64,000 nucleotides of DNA, taken from positions 1,240,001 through 1,304,000 of the forward strand of contig NZ_JAUHLN010000001.1 of assembly GCF_030412265.1 (NCBI RefSeq), in the 5' to 3' direction. The position numbers were made by a program, and so were the translations under genes. Positions within the stretch are counted from its first letter, which is position 1. Every line of letters begins with the position of its first letter. The notes beneath the pieces were generated by a model that was not told the DNA's origin, made no database searches, and saw nothing but the letters and a program-made list of their open reading frames with translations. This document shows, one piece after another, positions 53,138-61,219 of the stretch. This DNA is from Fictibacillus terranigra. GTDB taxonomy: Bacteria; Bacillota; Bacilli; Bacillales; Fictibacillaceae.

Positions 53138-54373
53138 GTGGCTTTAATCATTCAAAAATTTGGAGGAACGAGTGTAGGCACACCGGATAAAATAAGAAAT
53201 GCGGCTAAGCGGATCATTCATGCGGTAAACGAGGGGAATCAAGTAGCAGCCGTTGTCTCGGCGATGGGGAAAACAACCGATGAACTTGTACGCCTGGCAG
53301 GTGAAATAACCGCAAGGCCTTCCAAGCGAGAAATGGACATGCTTCTGACAACGGGAGAGCAGGTCACCGTTTCATTACTGGCGATGGCTCTGCAGGAAGC
53401 CGGATATGAAGCGGAGTCTTTGACAGGCTGGCAGGCAGGCATTGAAACAGAGAATGTTCACGGAAATGCACGCATCTTAAACATCGACACGAAGAGAATT
53501 CAAGAAATGCTTGCAGATGGAAAAATTGCGGTTGTTGCCGGTTTTCAAGGAGTAACTGGTTCAAATAATATTGCAACACTTGGGCGTGGAGGTTCAGATA
53601 CAACGGCAGTTGCCCTTGCAGCTGCCCTTCGTGCCGATAAGTGCGAGATTTATACCGATGTAACGGGTGTATTTACAACAGACCCTCGGGTGGTACAACA
53701 TGCGAGAAAACTGCCTGCCATCTCCTATGATGAGATGCTTGAGATGGCCAATCTTGGTGCAGGGGTGCTTCACCCAAGAGCGGTTGAATTCGCAAAAAAT
53801 TATGGGGTAAGGCTGGAAGTCCGTTCGAGTACAGAGGAAGAAAATGGGACATTCGTGGAGGAGGAAGCATCAATGGAAAATAATTTAGTAGTAAGAGGCC
53901 TGGCTTTTGAAGGGAACGTAACAAAAATTACAATTGAAGATCTTCCGAATGGTTTAAACACACTGTCATCGGTTTTCTCCTTACTTGCAGAGAACGGTGT
54001 GAATGTGGATATTATCATTCAAAGTGTAAACCCGCAGGAGAGAACAAATATTTCGTTTTCAATTGAGACGGCCATTTTGGATGAAACGATCGAGCTGCTT
54101 CAAAGGAATAAGAGTTCGCTTCAGTTCGGTTCGATCGTGCATGAAGACGGACTAGCGAAAGTATCTATCGTGGGTTCCGGGATGATCTCTAATCCAGGAG
54201 TAGCTGCACAAATGTTTAAAGCTTTATCCGATCATCAGATTATGATAAAAATGGTCAGCACGTCAGAAATCAAAGTTTCAACAGTTGTGGACCAGCAGGA
54301 TATGATTAAAGCGATTGAAACACTGCACGACGTCTTTGAATTGGACGCACGGCAGCCAGTTCAGCAATTATAA
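53138..54373 (+). CDS. lysC: Lysine-sensitive aspartokinase (aspartokinase II)
   Basis: A 411-residue aspartate kinase, first step of the aspartate-family amino acids. The kinase domain (about 1-240) has KFGGTSVG at the N-terminus and TTGEQVTVSLLAMAL; two ACT domains (about 260-411) bind lysine. The start is GTG at 53138, which gives the Bacillus LysC N-terminus; the ATG at 53129 lies within the ribosome site GAGAGAGGAT. The gene also contains an internal start for the beta subunit. Controlled by the L-box. Confidence 0.95.
   Translation: MALIIQKFGGTSVGTPDKIRNAAKRIIHAVNEGNQVAAVVSAMGKTTDELVRLAGEITARPSKREMDMLLTTGEQVTVSLLAMALQEAGYEAESLTGWQAGIETENVHGNARILNIDTKRIQEMLADGKIAVVAGFQGVTGSNNIATLGRGGSDTTAVALAAALRADKCEIYTDVTGVFTTDPRVVQHARKLPAISYDEMLEMANLGAGVLHPRAVEFAKNYGVRLEVRSSTEEENGTFVEEEASMENNLVVRGLAFEGNVTKITIEDLPNGLNTLSSVFSLLAENGVNVDIIIQSVNPQERTNISFSIETAILDETIELLQRNKSSLQFGSIVHEDGLAKVSIVGSGMISNPGVAAQMFKALSDHQIMIKMVSTSEIKVSTVVDQQDMIKAIETLHDVFELDARQPVQQL
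53873..54373 (+). CDS. lysC: Aspartokinase II beta subunit, in-frame internal start of lysC
   Basis: An ATG at 53873, in frame with lysC (codon 246), is preceded by a strong GGAGGAGG 9 nt away. Initiation here makes a 166-residue protein (MENNLVVRGLAFEG...) containing only the two ACT domains. In B. subtilis the same arrangement yields the beta subunit of the alpha2-beta2 enzyme. Confidence 0.75.
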   Translation: MENNLVVRGLAFEGNVTKITIEDLPNGLNTLSSVFSLLAENGVNVDIIIQSVNPQERTNISFSIETAILDETIELLQRNKSSLQFGSIVHEDGLAKVSIVGSGMISNPGVAAQMFKALSDHQIMIKMVSTSEIKVSTVVDQQDMIKAIETLHDVFELDARQPVQQL

Positions 54374-54378
54374 TAAGA

Positions 54379-54411
54379 AAATCCGGGCTTAAAGTGCCCG
54401 GATTTTTTTAT
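54379..54411 (+). terminator. Terminator after lysC
   Basis: AAAATCCGGGC and GCCCGGATTTT, then TTTTT; with A-rich flank it may also serve bioB from the other side. Confidence 0.9.
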
Positions 54412-54425
54412 TTTCAACTGCACGA

Positions 54426-55415
54426 TCAAACCTGTACCGTCTCGTTTAAGAAATCGATTTCAAATCCGAGATCCTCAAGGATTTGGTGGTCTGCCGTTGT
54501 TTCCTGTCCTCCGGTCGTCAGATAGTCGCCGACAAAAATAGAGTTGGCCGCATAAAGGCCAAGTGGCTGCAGGCTTCGGAGATTCACTTCTCTGCCGCCT
54601 GATATTCTGATCTCCTTTGTTGGATTAATAAACCGGAATAATGCGAGCACCTTTAGACAATAACGAGGGTTCAGCTCATCCAGATGCTCCAATGGAGTGC
54701 CAGGAATGGCATGCAAAAAATTGACCGGGATAGAGTCTGCATCAATCTCTTTCAAGGCTTTTGCCATCTTAATGATGTCACCGTGGCTTTCGCCCATTCC
54801 GACGATGACCCCGGAACAGGGTGAGATGCCTGCCTCTTTTACCTTTTTAAGAGTGGAGACTCGGTCTTCATATGTATGCGAGCTCGTGATTTGGCTGTGG
54901 TGGTCAGCGGAAGTGTTGATATTATGATTATACCGTTCGACCCCAGCCTCTTTTAGAGATTGTGCCTGCTTGTCATCTAGGATGCCAAGACATGCACATA
55001 TTTTCATGTTATAGCTGGATTTGATCTCCTTCACCGCTTCTATGACCGTGTTTAAGTCACGGTTGAGCGGCCCTCTTCCGCTTGCCACAATGCAATAAGT
55101 TCTGACGTTTTGTTTGTATGCCTTTGCTGCACCGGAAACGATCGTGTTTTTATCCATCATCGCGTATTTTTCGATAGGGGCAGTAGAAACGGAAGACTGT
55201 GAACAATAGCCGCAGTCCTCGGGGCAAAGTCCTGCCTTTGTGTTAATGATCTTGTTCAGCTTGACCTTTTTGCCAAAGTAATGCCTCCTGATTGTAAAAG
55301 CACCGTGCAGTAAACTTAGCAGCTCATCATCGTCAGAATCCAATATCGACATTGCTTCCTTTTCGGATAGCTCTTTCCCGTCGATCACTTCGTTTGCAAG
55401 TTCCATCCAATTCAT
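54426..55415 (-). CDS. bioB: Biotin synthase
   Basis: A 329-residue radical-SAM enzyme inserting sulfur into dethiobiotin. The SAM cluster motif is CPEDCGYCSQ (about residues 63-72) and the later cysteines and Arg (SGGREVNLR near 270) for the 2Fe-2S cluster are present. ATG at 55415 follows AAGGAGGT. It is alone: no bioA, F, D, W or I gene is nearby, unlike the B. subtilis bio operon. A BirA-type operator overlaps the promoter and abuts the ribosome site. Confidence 0.94.
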   Translation of the reverse strand: MNWMELANEVIDGKELSEKEAMSILDSDDDELLSLLHGAFTIRRHYFGKKVKLNKIINTKAGLCPEDCGYCSQSSVSTAPIEKYAMMDKNTIVSGAAKAYKQNVRTYCIVASGRGPLNRDLNTVIEAVKEIKSSYNMKICACLGILDDKQAQSLKEAGVERYNHNINTSADHHSQITSSHTYEDRVSTLKKVKEAGISPCSGVIVGMGESHGDIIKMAKALKEIDADSIPVNFLHAIPGTPLEHLDELNPRYCLKVLALFRFINPTKEIRISGGREVNLRSLQPLGLYAANSIFVGDYLTTGGQETTADHQILEDLGFEIDFLNETVQV

Positions 55416-55428
55416 AGGGTTTACCTCC

Positions 55429-55487
55429 TTAATGTTAACTTGAATTTTATATAAGTTAACATTAATTCAGCCATTTTATATTGTCAA
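55429..55487 (-). promoter_or_regulatory. BirA operator and bioB promoter
   Basis: TTAATGTTAACTT (55429-55441), 11-bp gap, AAGTTAACATTAA (55453-55465): a perfect 13-bp inverted repeat of the Gram-positive BirA type. On the minus strand TTGACA (55487-55482), a 17-bp spacer and TAATGT (55464-55459) form the promoter, whose -10 lies in the operator. Confidence 0.85.
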
Positions 55488-55490
55488 CGC

Positions 55491-55517
55491 AAAAAAAACC
55501 GGCTTCTGCCGGTTTTT
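55491..55517 (-). terminator. Terminator after yslB
   Basis: AAAAACCGGC, loop TTCT, GCCGGTTTTT; on the minus strand the stem is followed by a T run. Confidence 0.85.
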
Positions 55518-55584
55518 CGCGTTTCGGATTCCAGTTCTTCCGGGGGACGAAATCAGTTTTTGTCTTTATCCGCTCATTTTCGTT

Positions 55585-56070
55585 TTAGGCGCCTTCTTCG
55601 CCTGCGGTCTCATCCTTGCGGTCCCACTGGACGGTAAAATGGATTTTGTTCTTTCGTTTCACAGTTTCATAGGTTTCAGTAATACATTTTCTTTGATTTT
55701 GGACTTGCTCGGCGATAAATCCGGCTTCCAGGCCGAATGTAGGGTTATCCTGCAGGTCAAAGCGTTTGTCGATAAGATTGGAAGACAGTTCAAGAACCAT
55801 CTCGTTCTTATTCATTTCAACGATGATCAGGTTGCCCCAGCCGGCTTCTGCAAAGAAATGAACCATTTCTTCTGTAGACCCTAATGGGAATTTCCTTGCC
55901 AGTTTTCTTCCTGCCCAATAAAGGATATTCCTCTCCTCTTTTCCAAGCAGATCCGGAAGAAGAATGTTTTTCAGCAGTTCATAAGCGAATGCAGGCACTC
56001 CTGCAGCAGGCTTGTTTTCCTTTTCGGCTGTTGCTTCTTCATTGTGTTGGATGTCCTCATGTTGTTCCAT
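55585..56070 (-). CDS. yslB: DUF2507 protein YslB
   Basis: A 161-residue DUF2507 protein. A low-complexity acidic N-terminus (about 1-25, EEATAEKENKP) precedes a conserved domain with LLPDLLGKEERNILYWAGRKLARKFPL and EAGWGNL, similar to the hydrocarbon-binding 4VR-like fold. Function is unknown; B. subtilis yslB lies at this position, divergent from sdhC. ATG at 56070 follows GGGGAGAT. Confidence 0.85.
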   Translation of the reverse strand: MEQHEDIQHNEEATAEKENKPAAGVPAFAYELLKNILLPDLLGKEERNILYWAGRKLARKFPLGSTEEMVHFFAEAGWGNLIIVEMNKNEMVLELSSNLIDKRFDLQDNPTFGLEAGFIAEQVQNQRKCITETYETVKRKNKIHFTVQWDRKDETAGEEGA

Positions 56071-56174
56071 TTAGATCTCCCCGCTTTCTACTTGTTTCAT
56101 TATAGCTTGAATAAAACAATAACTCTATAAAAAGTCACACATTTGTCGAAATTTAAGTGAGGGTATGCATCGGA

Positions 56175-56211
56175 AAAAAGTTAGTAAAATCAACAGGTTT
56201 TCCAACTTTTT
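56175..56211. other. AT-rich inverted repeat in the yslB-sdhC gap
   Basis: AAAAAGTT (56175-56182) and AACTTTTT (56204-56211) are perfect 8-bp arms just upstream of the sdh promoter; role unknown. The rest of this 320-bp gap holds the sdh promoter and a 130-nt leader in which I see no further feature. Confidence 0.4.
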
Positions 56212-56225
56212 ATGTTACCGTTTTC

Positions 56226-56254
56226 TTGACGGTGTCAAACGATGGGAGTAAAAT
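56226..56254 (+). promoter_or_regulatory. sdhCAB promoter
   Basis: TTGACG (56226-56231), 17-bp spacer, TAAAAT (56249-56254); predicted start near 56261, giving a leader of about 130 nt. Confidence 0.7.
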
Positions 56255-56390
56255 GAAACATGTTATTAGGTTAACGCTTTAATCGGTCATCTTTTTTAGT
56301 AATGGCGCTGAGGAAACGCTTAAAACGGGATGGAGAGAAACCACTGGTTTCAGCAAAAAGACAGAGGTAATTGAGAAAGGGGCAAATTGT

Positions 56391-56999
56391 ATGGCAGGCA
56401 GTCGAAATTTTAACACCAGAAGGCTACACTCATTACTTGGTGTAATCCCGGTCGGATTATTCCTTATTGAGCATCTAGTAGTCAACTATTTTGCAACAAA
56501 AGGGGCAGCATCGTTTGATAATGCGGCAGATTTTATGGGTAACCTACCATTCCGTTATTTATTGGAAGCATTTGTGATTTTTATTCCTCTCTATTTCCAT
56601 GCGATTTACGGACTTTATATTACTTTTACGGCTAAAAACAACGCAAGCCGTTATGGATATTTCCGTAACTGGATGTTCCTTTTGCAGCGTGTAACAGGAG
56701 TCATAACTCTTATTTATGTTTCCTGGCATGTTTGGGAAACCCGTATTGCAGCAGCATTTGGCGCAGAAGTTAACTATCAGATGATGGCAGACATCTTAAG
56801 CTCGCCATTTATGGTGGCGTTTTATTTGATTGGGGTTCTATCAGCAGTGTTTCACTTTTCAAATGGCCTATGGTCTTTTTTTGTCAGCTGGGGTCTCACG
56901 GTTTCGCCTCGATCACAGAGAGTATCAACCTACGTGACGATGGGCGTTTTTGTCGCGCTTGCTATCGTTAGCGTACGTACTATTTTTGCATTCATTTAA
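56391..56999 (+). CDS. sdhC: Succinate dehydrogenase cytochrome b558 subunit
   Basis: A 202-residue di-heme membrane anchor with five spans, typical of Gram-positive succinate:menaquinone reductase. Candidate heme-ligand His residues lie in LRLHSLLG-like RRLHSLLGVI (about 13), LIEHLVVNY (about 28), PLYFHAIYG (about 70), YVSWHVWET (about 113) and VFHFSNGLW (about 155). ATG at 56391 is preceded by AAAGGGG. First gene of sdhCAB. Confidence 0.94.
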   Translation: MAGSRNFNTRRLHSLLGVIPVGLFLIEHLVVNYFATKGAASFDNAADFMGNLPFRYLLEAFVIFIPLYFHAIYGLYITFTAKNNASRYGYFRNWMFLLQRVTGVITLIYVSWHVWETRIAAAFGAEVNYQMMADILSSPFMVAFYLIGVLSAVFHFSNGLWSFFVSWGLTVSPRSQRVSTYVTMGVFVALAIVSVRTIFAFI

Positions 57000-57015
57000 G
57001 AAGGGGTGAACCATC

Positions 57016-58779
57016 TTGAGTAAAGGGAATATTATTATCGTCGGTGGAGGCCTTGCTGGTCTAATGGCCACCATTAAAGCAGCGGAAGCCGGCATGAACG
57101 TTGACTTGTTTTCATTAGTTCCGGTTAAGCGCTCTCACTCTGTTTGTGCACAGGGAGGAATCAACGGAGCTGTTAATACAAAAGGGGAGGGAGATTCCCC
57201 ATATGTTCACTTTGATGACACCATATATGGTGGAGACTTCCTTGCCAACCAGACGCCAGTAAAGGCGATGTGTGAAGCGGCACCTGGCATCATCCATCTT
57301 ATGGACCGCATGGGAGTTATGTTTAACCGTACTCCAGAAGGACTTCTTGACTTCCGCCGTTTCGGAGGCACACAGCATCACCGTACGGCATTTGCCGGTG
57401 CAACCACAGGACAGCAGCTTTTGTATGCATTGGATGAGCAAGTAAGGCGCCATGAGGTGGCTGGTCTTGTTACAAAGTACGAAAACTGGGAATTCCTATC
57501 AGCGATCGTGGATGATGAAGGCGTTTGCCGAGGAATCACAGCACAAAACTTGAAATCTATGGAAATCCACAGCTTTGCAGCGGATGCTGTAATTATGGCT
57601 ACTGGAGGACCTGGAATCATTTTCGGTAAATCTACGAACTCTGTCATTAATACAGGTGCAGCAGCAGCATCTCTTTATCAACAAGGCGTTCACTATGCAA
57701 ACGGCGAGTTCATTCAAATCCATCCAACAGCCATCCCTGGAGATGACAAACTTCGTTTGATGAGTGAATCCGCGCGTGGGGAAGGTGGCCGTGTTTGGAC
57801 TTATAAAGACGGTAAACCTTGGTACTTCCTTGAAGAGAAATATCCTGCGTACGGTAACCTTGTACCACGTGATATCGCAACACGTGAAATCTTCCATGTG
57901 TGTGTTGATGAAAAGCTTGGAATCAACGGTGAGAACATGGTCTATCTTGACCTTTCACATAAAGACCCTAAAGAGCTCGATATCAAGCTGGGCGGAATTA
58001 TAGAAATCTATGAAAAATTCATGGGTGACGATCCTCGTAAAGTTCCGATGAAAATCTTCCCTGCTGTCCACTATTCAATGGGCGGCATGTGGGTTGACTT
58101 CAACCAGATGACAAACATTCCTGGCCTGTTTGCAGCAGGTGAGTGTGAGTATCAATATCACGGAGCGAACCGTCTTGGAGCGAACTCCCTTCTTTCTGCG
58201 ATCTTCGGCGGAATGCAAGCGGGTCCTGCAGCTGCAGCTTATGTAAGCGGCCTTGAAAAGTCTTCTGATGATGTTTCATCGACTGTTTACGAACAGCAGG
58301 TTCGCAAGGAACAAGAAAAATATGATGATATCCTGAGCATGGACGGCAGCGAAAATGCTTACGTTCTTCATAAAGAGCTCGGTGAGTGGATGACGGATAA
58401 TGTAACGGTTGTTCGTTATAACGATAAGTTAAAACAAACAGATGACAAGATCGTTGAACTTATGGAGCGTTACAAAAAGATTAACATCAACGATACGTCC
58501 AAATGGAGCAACCAGGGAGCTTCCTTCACTCGTCAGCTATGGCATATGCTTCAGCTCGGACGAGTTATCACAATCGGTGCCCTTAACCGTGATGAGAGCC
58601 GGGGTGCACATTACAAACCAGACTTCCCGGATCGTAACGATGATGAGTGGCTAAAAACGACAAAAGCTACATTCAATCCGGCGACAAATGGTCCTGACTT
58701 CTCTTATGAAGAAGTTGATATTCAATTTATTAAGCCGCGTAAGCGTGACTATTCCAAAAAGAAAGCTGAGGCGAAATAA
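57016..58779 (+). CDS. sdhA: Succinate dehydrogenase flavoprotein subunit
   Basis: A 587-residue subunit with covalent FAD. The nucleotide motif is VGGGLAGLMATIKAAEAG; the flavin-linking His is in KRSHSVCAQGGING (about 40); catalytic His/Arg lie in GEFIQIHPTAIPGDDKL (about 236) and MSESARGEGGRVW. TTG at 57016 follows AAGGGGTGA. Sixteen bp after sdhC and 2 bp before sdhB. Confidence 0.95.
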   Translation: MSKGNIIIVGGGLAGLMATIKAAEAGMNVDLFSLVPVKRSHSVCAQGGINGAVNTKGEGDSPYVHFDDTIYGGDFLANQTPVKAMCEAAPGIIHLMDRMGVMFNRTPEGLLDFRRFGGTQHHRTAFAGATTGQQLLYALDEQVRRHEVAGLVTKYENWEFLSAIVDDEGVCRGITAQNLKSMEIHSFAADAVIMATGGPGIIFGKSTNSVINTGAAAASLYQQGVHYANGEFIQIHPTAIPGDDKLRLMSESARGEGGRVWTYKDGKPWYFLEEKYPAYGNLVPRDIATREIFHVCVDEKLGINGENMVYLDLSHKDPKELDIKLGGIIEIYEKFMGDDPRKVPMKIFPAVHYSMGGMWVDFNQMTNIPGLFAAGECEYQYHGANRLGANSLLSAIFGGMQAGPAAAAYVSGLEKSSDDVSSTVYEQQVRKEQEKYDDILSMDGSENAYVLHKELGEWMTDNVTVVRYNDKLKQTDDKIVELMERYKKININDTSKWSNQGASFTRQLWHMLQLGRVITIGALNRDESRGAHYKPDFPDRNDDEWLKTTKATFNPATNGPDFSYEEVDIQFIKPRKRDYSKKKAEAK

Positions 58780-58781
58780 GG

Positions 58782-59540
58782 ATGAGCGCAAAAACCATTA
58801 AGTTTATCATCACAAGGCAAGACAGTCCTGAAACCGCCCCATACCAGGAAGAATTCGAGCTTTCATATCGTCCGAACATGAACGTGATTTCCGCACTTAT
58901 GGAGATTCGCCGTAATCCTGTGAATGCTAAAGGTGAAGCGACAACTCCTATTACTTGGGAAATGAACTGCCTTGAGGAAGTATGCGGAGCCTGCTCGATG
59001 GTGATCAACGGAAAACCCCGCCAATCGTGTACAGCTCTTGTCGATAAGCTGGAACAGCCGATCCGCCTTGAGCCGATGAAAACCTTCCCGGTCGTCCGTG
59101 ACCTGGCAGTTGACAGAAGCCGTATGTTCGATGCTTTGAAACGGGTAAAAGCATGGATTCCAATTGACGGAACTTATGATTTGGGTCCGGGGCCTCGCAT
59201 GCCTGAGACTAAGCGTCAATGGGCATATGAACTTTCTAAATGTATGACATGCGGTGTGTGTCTTGAAGCATGTCCGAATGTTAATAGCAAATCTGATTTT
59301 ATCGGCCCAGCGCCGTTATCTCAGGTTCGTCTCTTCAATGCGCACCCAACCGGAGCGATGAACAAGGAAGAGCGGCTGAATGCAATCATGACGGACGGCG
59401 GACTTGCGTCTTGCGGCAACTCGCAAAACTGCGTCCAGTCTTGTCCGAAAGGAATTCCTTTGACAACGTCAATTGCTGCTTTGAACAGAGATACAACCTT
59501 CCAAGCTTTCAAGAACTTTTTCGGAAGCGACAGAGTTTAA
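58782..59540 (+). CDS. sdhB: Succinate dehydrogenase iron-sulfur subunit
   Basis: A 252-residue subunit passing electrons from FAD to heme. The 2Fe-2S motif is CLEEVCGACSMVINGKPRQSC (split: CLEEVCGAC, then Cys after 12 residues), the 4Fe-4S motif CMTCGVCLEACPN (about 157) and the third cluster CGNSQNCVQSCPKG (about 213). ATG at 58782 begins two bases after the sdhA stop, with AAGGA overlapping that stop, so translation is probably coupled. Confidence 0.95.
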   Translation: MSAKTIKFIITRQDSPETAPYQEEFELSYRPNMNVISALMEIRRNPVNAKGEATTPITWEMNCLEEVCGACSMVINGKPRQSCTALVDKLEQPIRLEPMKTFPVVRDLAVDRSRMFDALKRVKAWIPIDGTYDLGPGPRMPETKRQWAYELSKCMTCGVCLEACPNVNSKSDFIGPAPLSQVRLFNAHPTGAMNKEERLNAIMTDGGLASCGNSQNCVQSCPKGIPLTTSIAALNRDTTFQAFKNFFGSDRV

Positions 59541-59549
59541 TCAACAACG

Positions 59550-59582
59550 AGGCCTCTTCACCCAAGAAGAGGTCTATTTTTA
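59550..59582 (+). terminator. Terminator after sdhB
   Basis: AGGCCTCTTC and GAAGAGGTCT (one G-U) around ACCCAA, then ATTTTT. Confidence 0.8.
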
Positions 59583-59700
59583 TGACTAAGGGAAAAATGG
59601 ACAAGTCTGCATGTCATCCATCCAGACAATTAGATAAAAATGGGCTTCATTTTCTGAAAGAACGGGACAAAAAACCAATACTTTTTCAATGAACCAAGTC

Positions 59701-59728
59701 ACTCCTAAAAACTTCTTAACATAGTATA
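59701..59728 (+). promoter_or_regulatory. Probable sigma-K promoter of gerE
   Basis: CATAGTATA (59720-59728) matches the sigma-K -10 CATANNNTA, with AC at 59701-59702 and a 17-bp spacer for the -35. gerE is a late mother-cell gene under sigma-K in B. subtilis. The 260-bp gap after sdhB otherwise holds only the sdhB terminator. Confidence 0.7.
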
Positions 59729-59803
59729 TGTTGACTAAATACTTCCAATTTGCAAATTGTGCATTGGCAGTTCTTTAAACCCTAGCAAGGAGGGGTGAAA
59801 TCA

Positions 59804-60028
59804 TTGAAAGAGAAACACTACCGACCGAAGCCTCTACTTACAAAACGAGAAAGAGAAGTTTTTGAACTACTGGTCCAAGACAAAACGACTAAAGAAATCG
59901 CAGAGCAGCTTTTTATCAGCGAGAAAACCGTTCGCAACCATATTTCCAACACGATGCAAAAGCTTGGGGTAAAAGGGCGCTCTCAAGCCGTCGTTGAATT
60001 ACTGAGGCTTGGAGAACTAGAAATTTAG
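59804..60028 (+). CDS. gerE: Spore coat gene regulator GerE
   Basis: A 74-residue LuxR/FixJ-type DNA-binding protein without a receiver domain. The helix-turn-helix is in KTTKEIAEQLFISEKTVRNH (about 29-48), after LLTKREREVFELLVQD. It activates and represses late mother-cell coat genes with sigma-K. TTG at 59804 gives the B. subtilis length; AAGGAGGGG lies 8 nt upstream. A GTG at 59795 is inside that ribosome site. ysmA, which B. subtilis has between sdhB and gerE, is absent. Confidence 0.95.
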   Translation: MKEKHYRPKPLLTKREREVFELLVQDKTTKEIAEQLFISEKTVRNHISNTMQKLGVKGRSQAVVELLRLGELEI

Positions 60029-60032
60029 TCAG

Positions 60033-60067
60033 GAAACGGCTTTCCATGAAAGCCGTTTTCTTTTTTT
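60033..60067 (+). terminator. Terminator after gerE
   Basis: GAAACGGCTTT, loop CCATG, AAAGCCGTTTTC, then T run. Confidence 0.9.
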
Positions 60068-60116
60068 CACCTCGGTGAAAAGTTCAATTTTCCTGAATTT
60101 ACAGCAGTTTTCTTAA

Positions 60117-60145
60117 TTGATTAACCATCTGTTTTGGGCTATGAT
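60117..60145 (+). promoter_or_regulatory. glcT promoter
   Basis: TTGATT (60117-60122), 17-bp spacer, TATGAT (60140-60145). Confidence 0.65.
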
Positions 60146-60192
60146 GTAAGCATTGCGAAATTTCGGCTTTTTCTTGAAAGGATTGAAAAAGG

Positions 60193-61026
60193 ATGAATGG
60201 TCCCTTTCATATAAAAAAAATACTCAATAACAATGCGGTTGTTGCTACGAACGCCTCCAGCCAGGAATTGATCATCATCGGAAAGGGAATTGGATTCGGC
60301 AAAGCGCTTGGCGATTTCATAACGAATCATGCCATTGATAAACTCTATATTTTAACGAATGAGAAAGAGCAGGAGCAGTATAAGACGCTGGTGCATTCTC
60401 TTGAAGAGTCCTTTATCGAGCTGCTCAATGATGTGATCACACACATTGAAGAACGGATGCAAACCACACTCAATGAACATATTCATGTCGCGCTTACCGA
60501 CCATGTTGCTTTTGCTGTAAAGCGTCTGGAGCAGGGAATGGATATTCGAAACCCATTTCTGTCCGAGACCCAGACTCTATATCCAAAGGAATACACGGTC
60601 GCTGAAGAAGTGATCGAGGAAATCAATCAGTCACTCGGAATTCATCTTCCAGAAGGTGAGATCGGCTTTGTAGCGCTTCATATCCATAGTGCGGTTACGA
60701 ATAAAAGTCTGAGTGATATCAATGAACATTCGCGCCTCATCAATAGGCTGGCTGACATCATTGAAGAGTCTCTTTCCATTAAACTGAACCGGAAGAGCAT
60801 CAATTTTCTCAGGCTTGTCAGGCATCTCCGCCATACCATTGAACGGGTGGAGATGGGGGAGCAGGTGGACAAGCAAGAAAAATTAGCAAAGGTGTTGAAA
60901 GAAGAATATCCTTTGTGCTACAATCTTGCTTGGAAGTTAATTAAGGTAATGCAAAATACTTTAAATAAACCAATCCCAGAAGCGGAAGCTGTGTATCTAA
61001 CGATGCATTTGCAAAGGCTTACTTAA
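60193..61026 (+). CDS. glcT: PtsGHI transcription antiterminator GlcT
   Basis: A 277-residue BglG-family antiterminator. The N-terminal RNA-binding CAT domain (about 1-60, FHIKKILNNNAVVA...) binds the RAT in the ptsG leader; two PTS regulation domains follow (PRD1 about 65-170 with NEHIHVALTDHVAFAVKR, PRD2 about 175-277 with RLVRHLRHTIER), phosphorylated at His by PTS proteins. ATG at 60193 has AAAGGA about 10 nt upstream. Divergence from B. subtilis order: glcT-ptsGHI follows gerE here. Confidence 0.92.
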   Translation: MNGPFHIKKILNNNAVVATNASSQELIIIGKGIGFGKALGDFITNHAIDKLYILTNEKEQEQYKTLVHSLEESFIELLNDVITHIEERMQTTLNEHIHVALTDHVAFAVKRLEQGMDIRNPFLSETQTLYPKEYTVAEEVIEEINQSLGIHLPEGEIGFVALHIHSAVTNKSLSDINEHSRLINRLADIIEESLSIKLNRKSINFLRLVRHLRHTIERVEMGEQVDKQEKLAKVLKEEYPLCYNLAWKLIKVMQNTLNKPIPEAEAVYLTMHLQRLT

Positions 61027-61050
61027 TTTTATAAGATGTGCTTTTGCTTT

Positions 61051-61166
61051 ACGTGTTACTGATTCGATCAGGCATGAGTGAAGAAAAAAGTGTAGTAAGG
61101 GCTTAATTCGGATATTCTATATCTGATTAGCTTTTGTATGCGCTTTTTTACACTCATGCCTTTTTT
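61051..61166 (+). promoter_or_regulatory. RAT antiterminator and terminator of ptsG
   Basis: The RAT covers about 61051-61080 (ACGTGTTACTGATTCGATCA plus GGCATGAGTG), close to the B. subtilis ptsG RAT. Its 3' half also forms the 5' arm of the terminator: GGCATGAGTG (61071-61080) pairs with CACTCATGCC (61151-61160), extended by the A-rich and T-rich inner segments, then six T. The two structures exclude each other; GlcT binding would stabilise the RAT in glucose. Confidence 0.9.
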
Positions 61167-61219
61167 GGTTTATTCTGCTTCCAGCATAAAGAAAAACGAT
61201 TTTAAGGAGGAAAATTCCC

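Noticed and set aside
59582-59692. 36-codon frame after sdhB
   Set aside because: Begins in the T-tract of the sdhB terminator, without a ribosome site.
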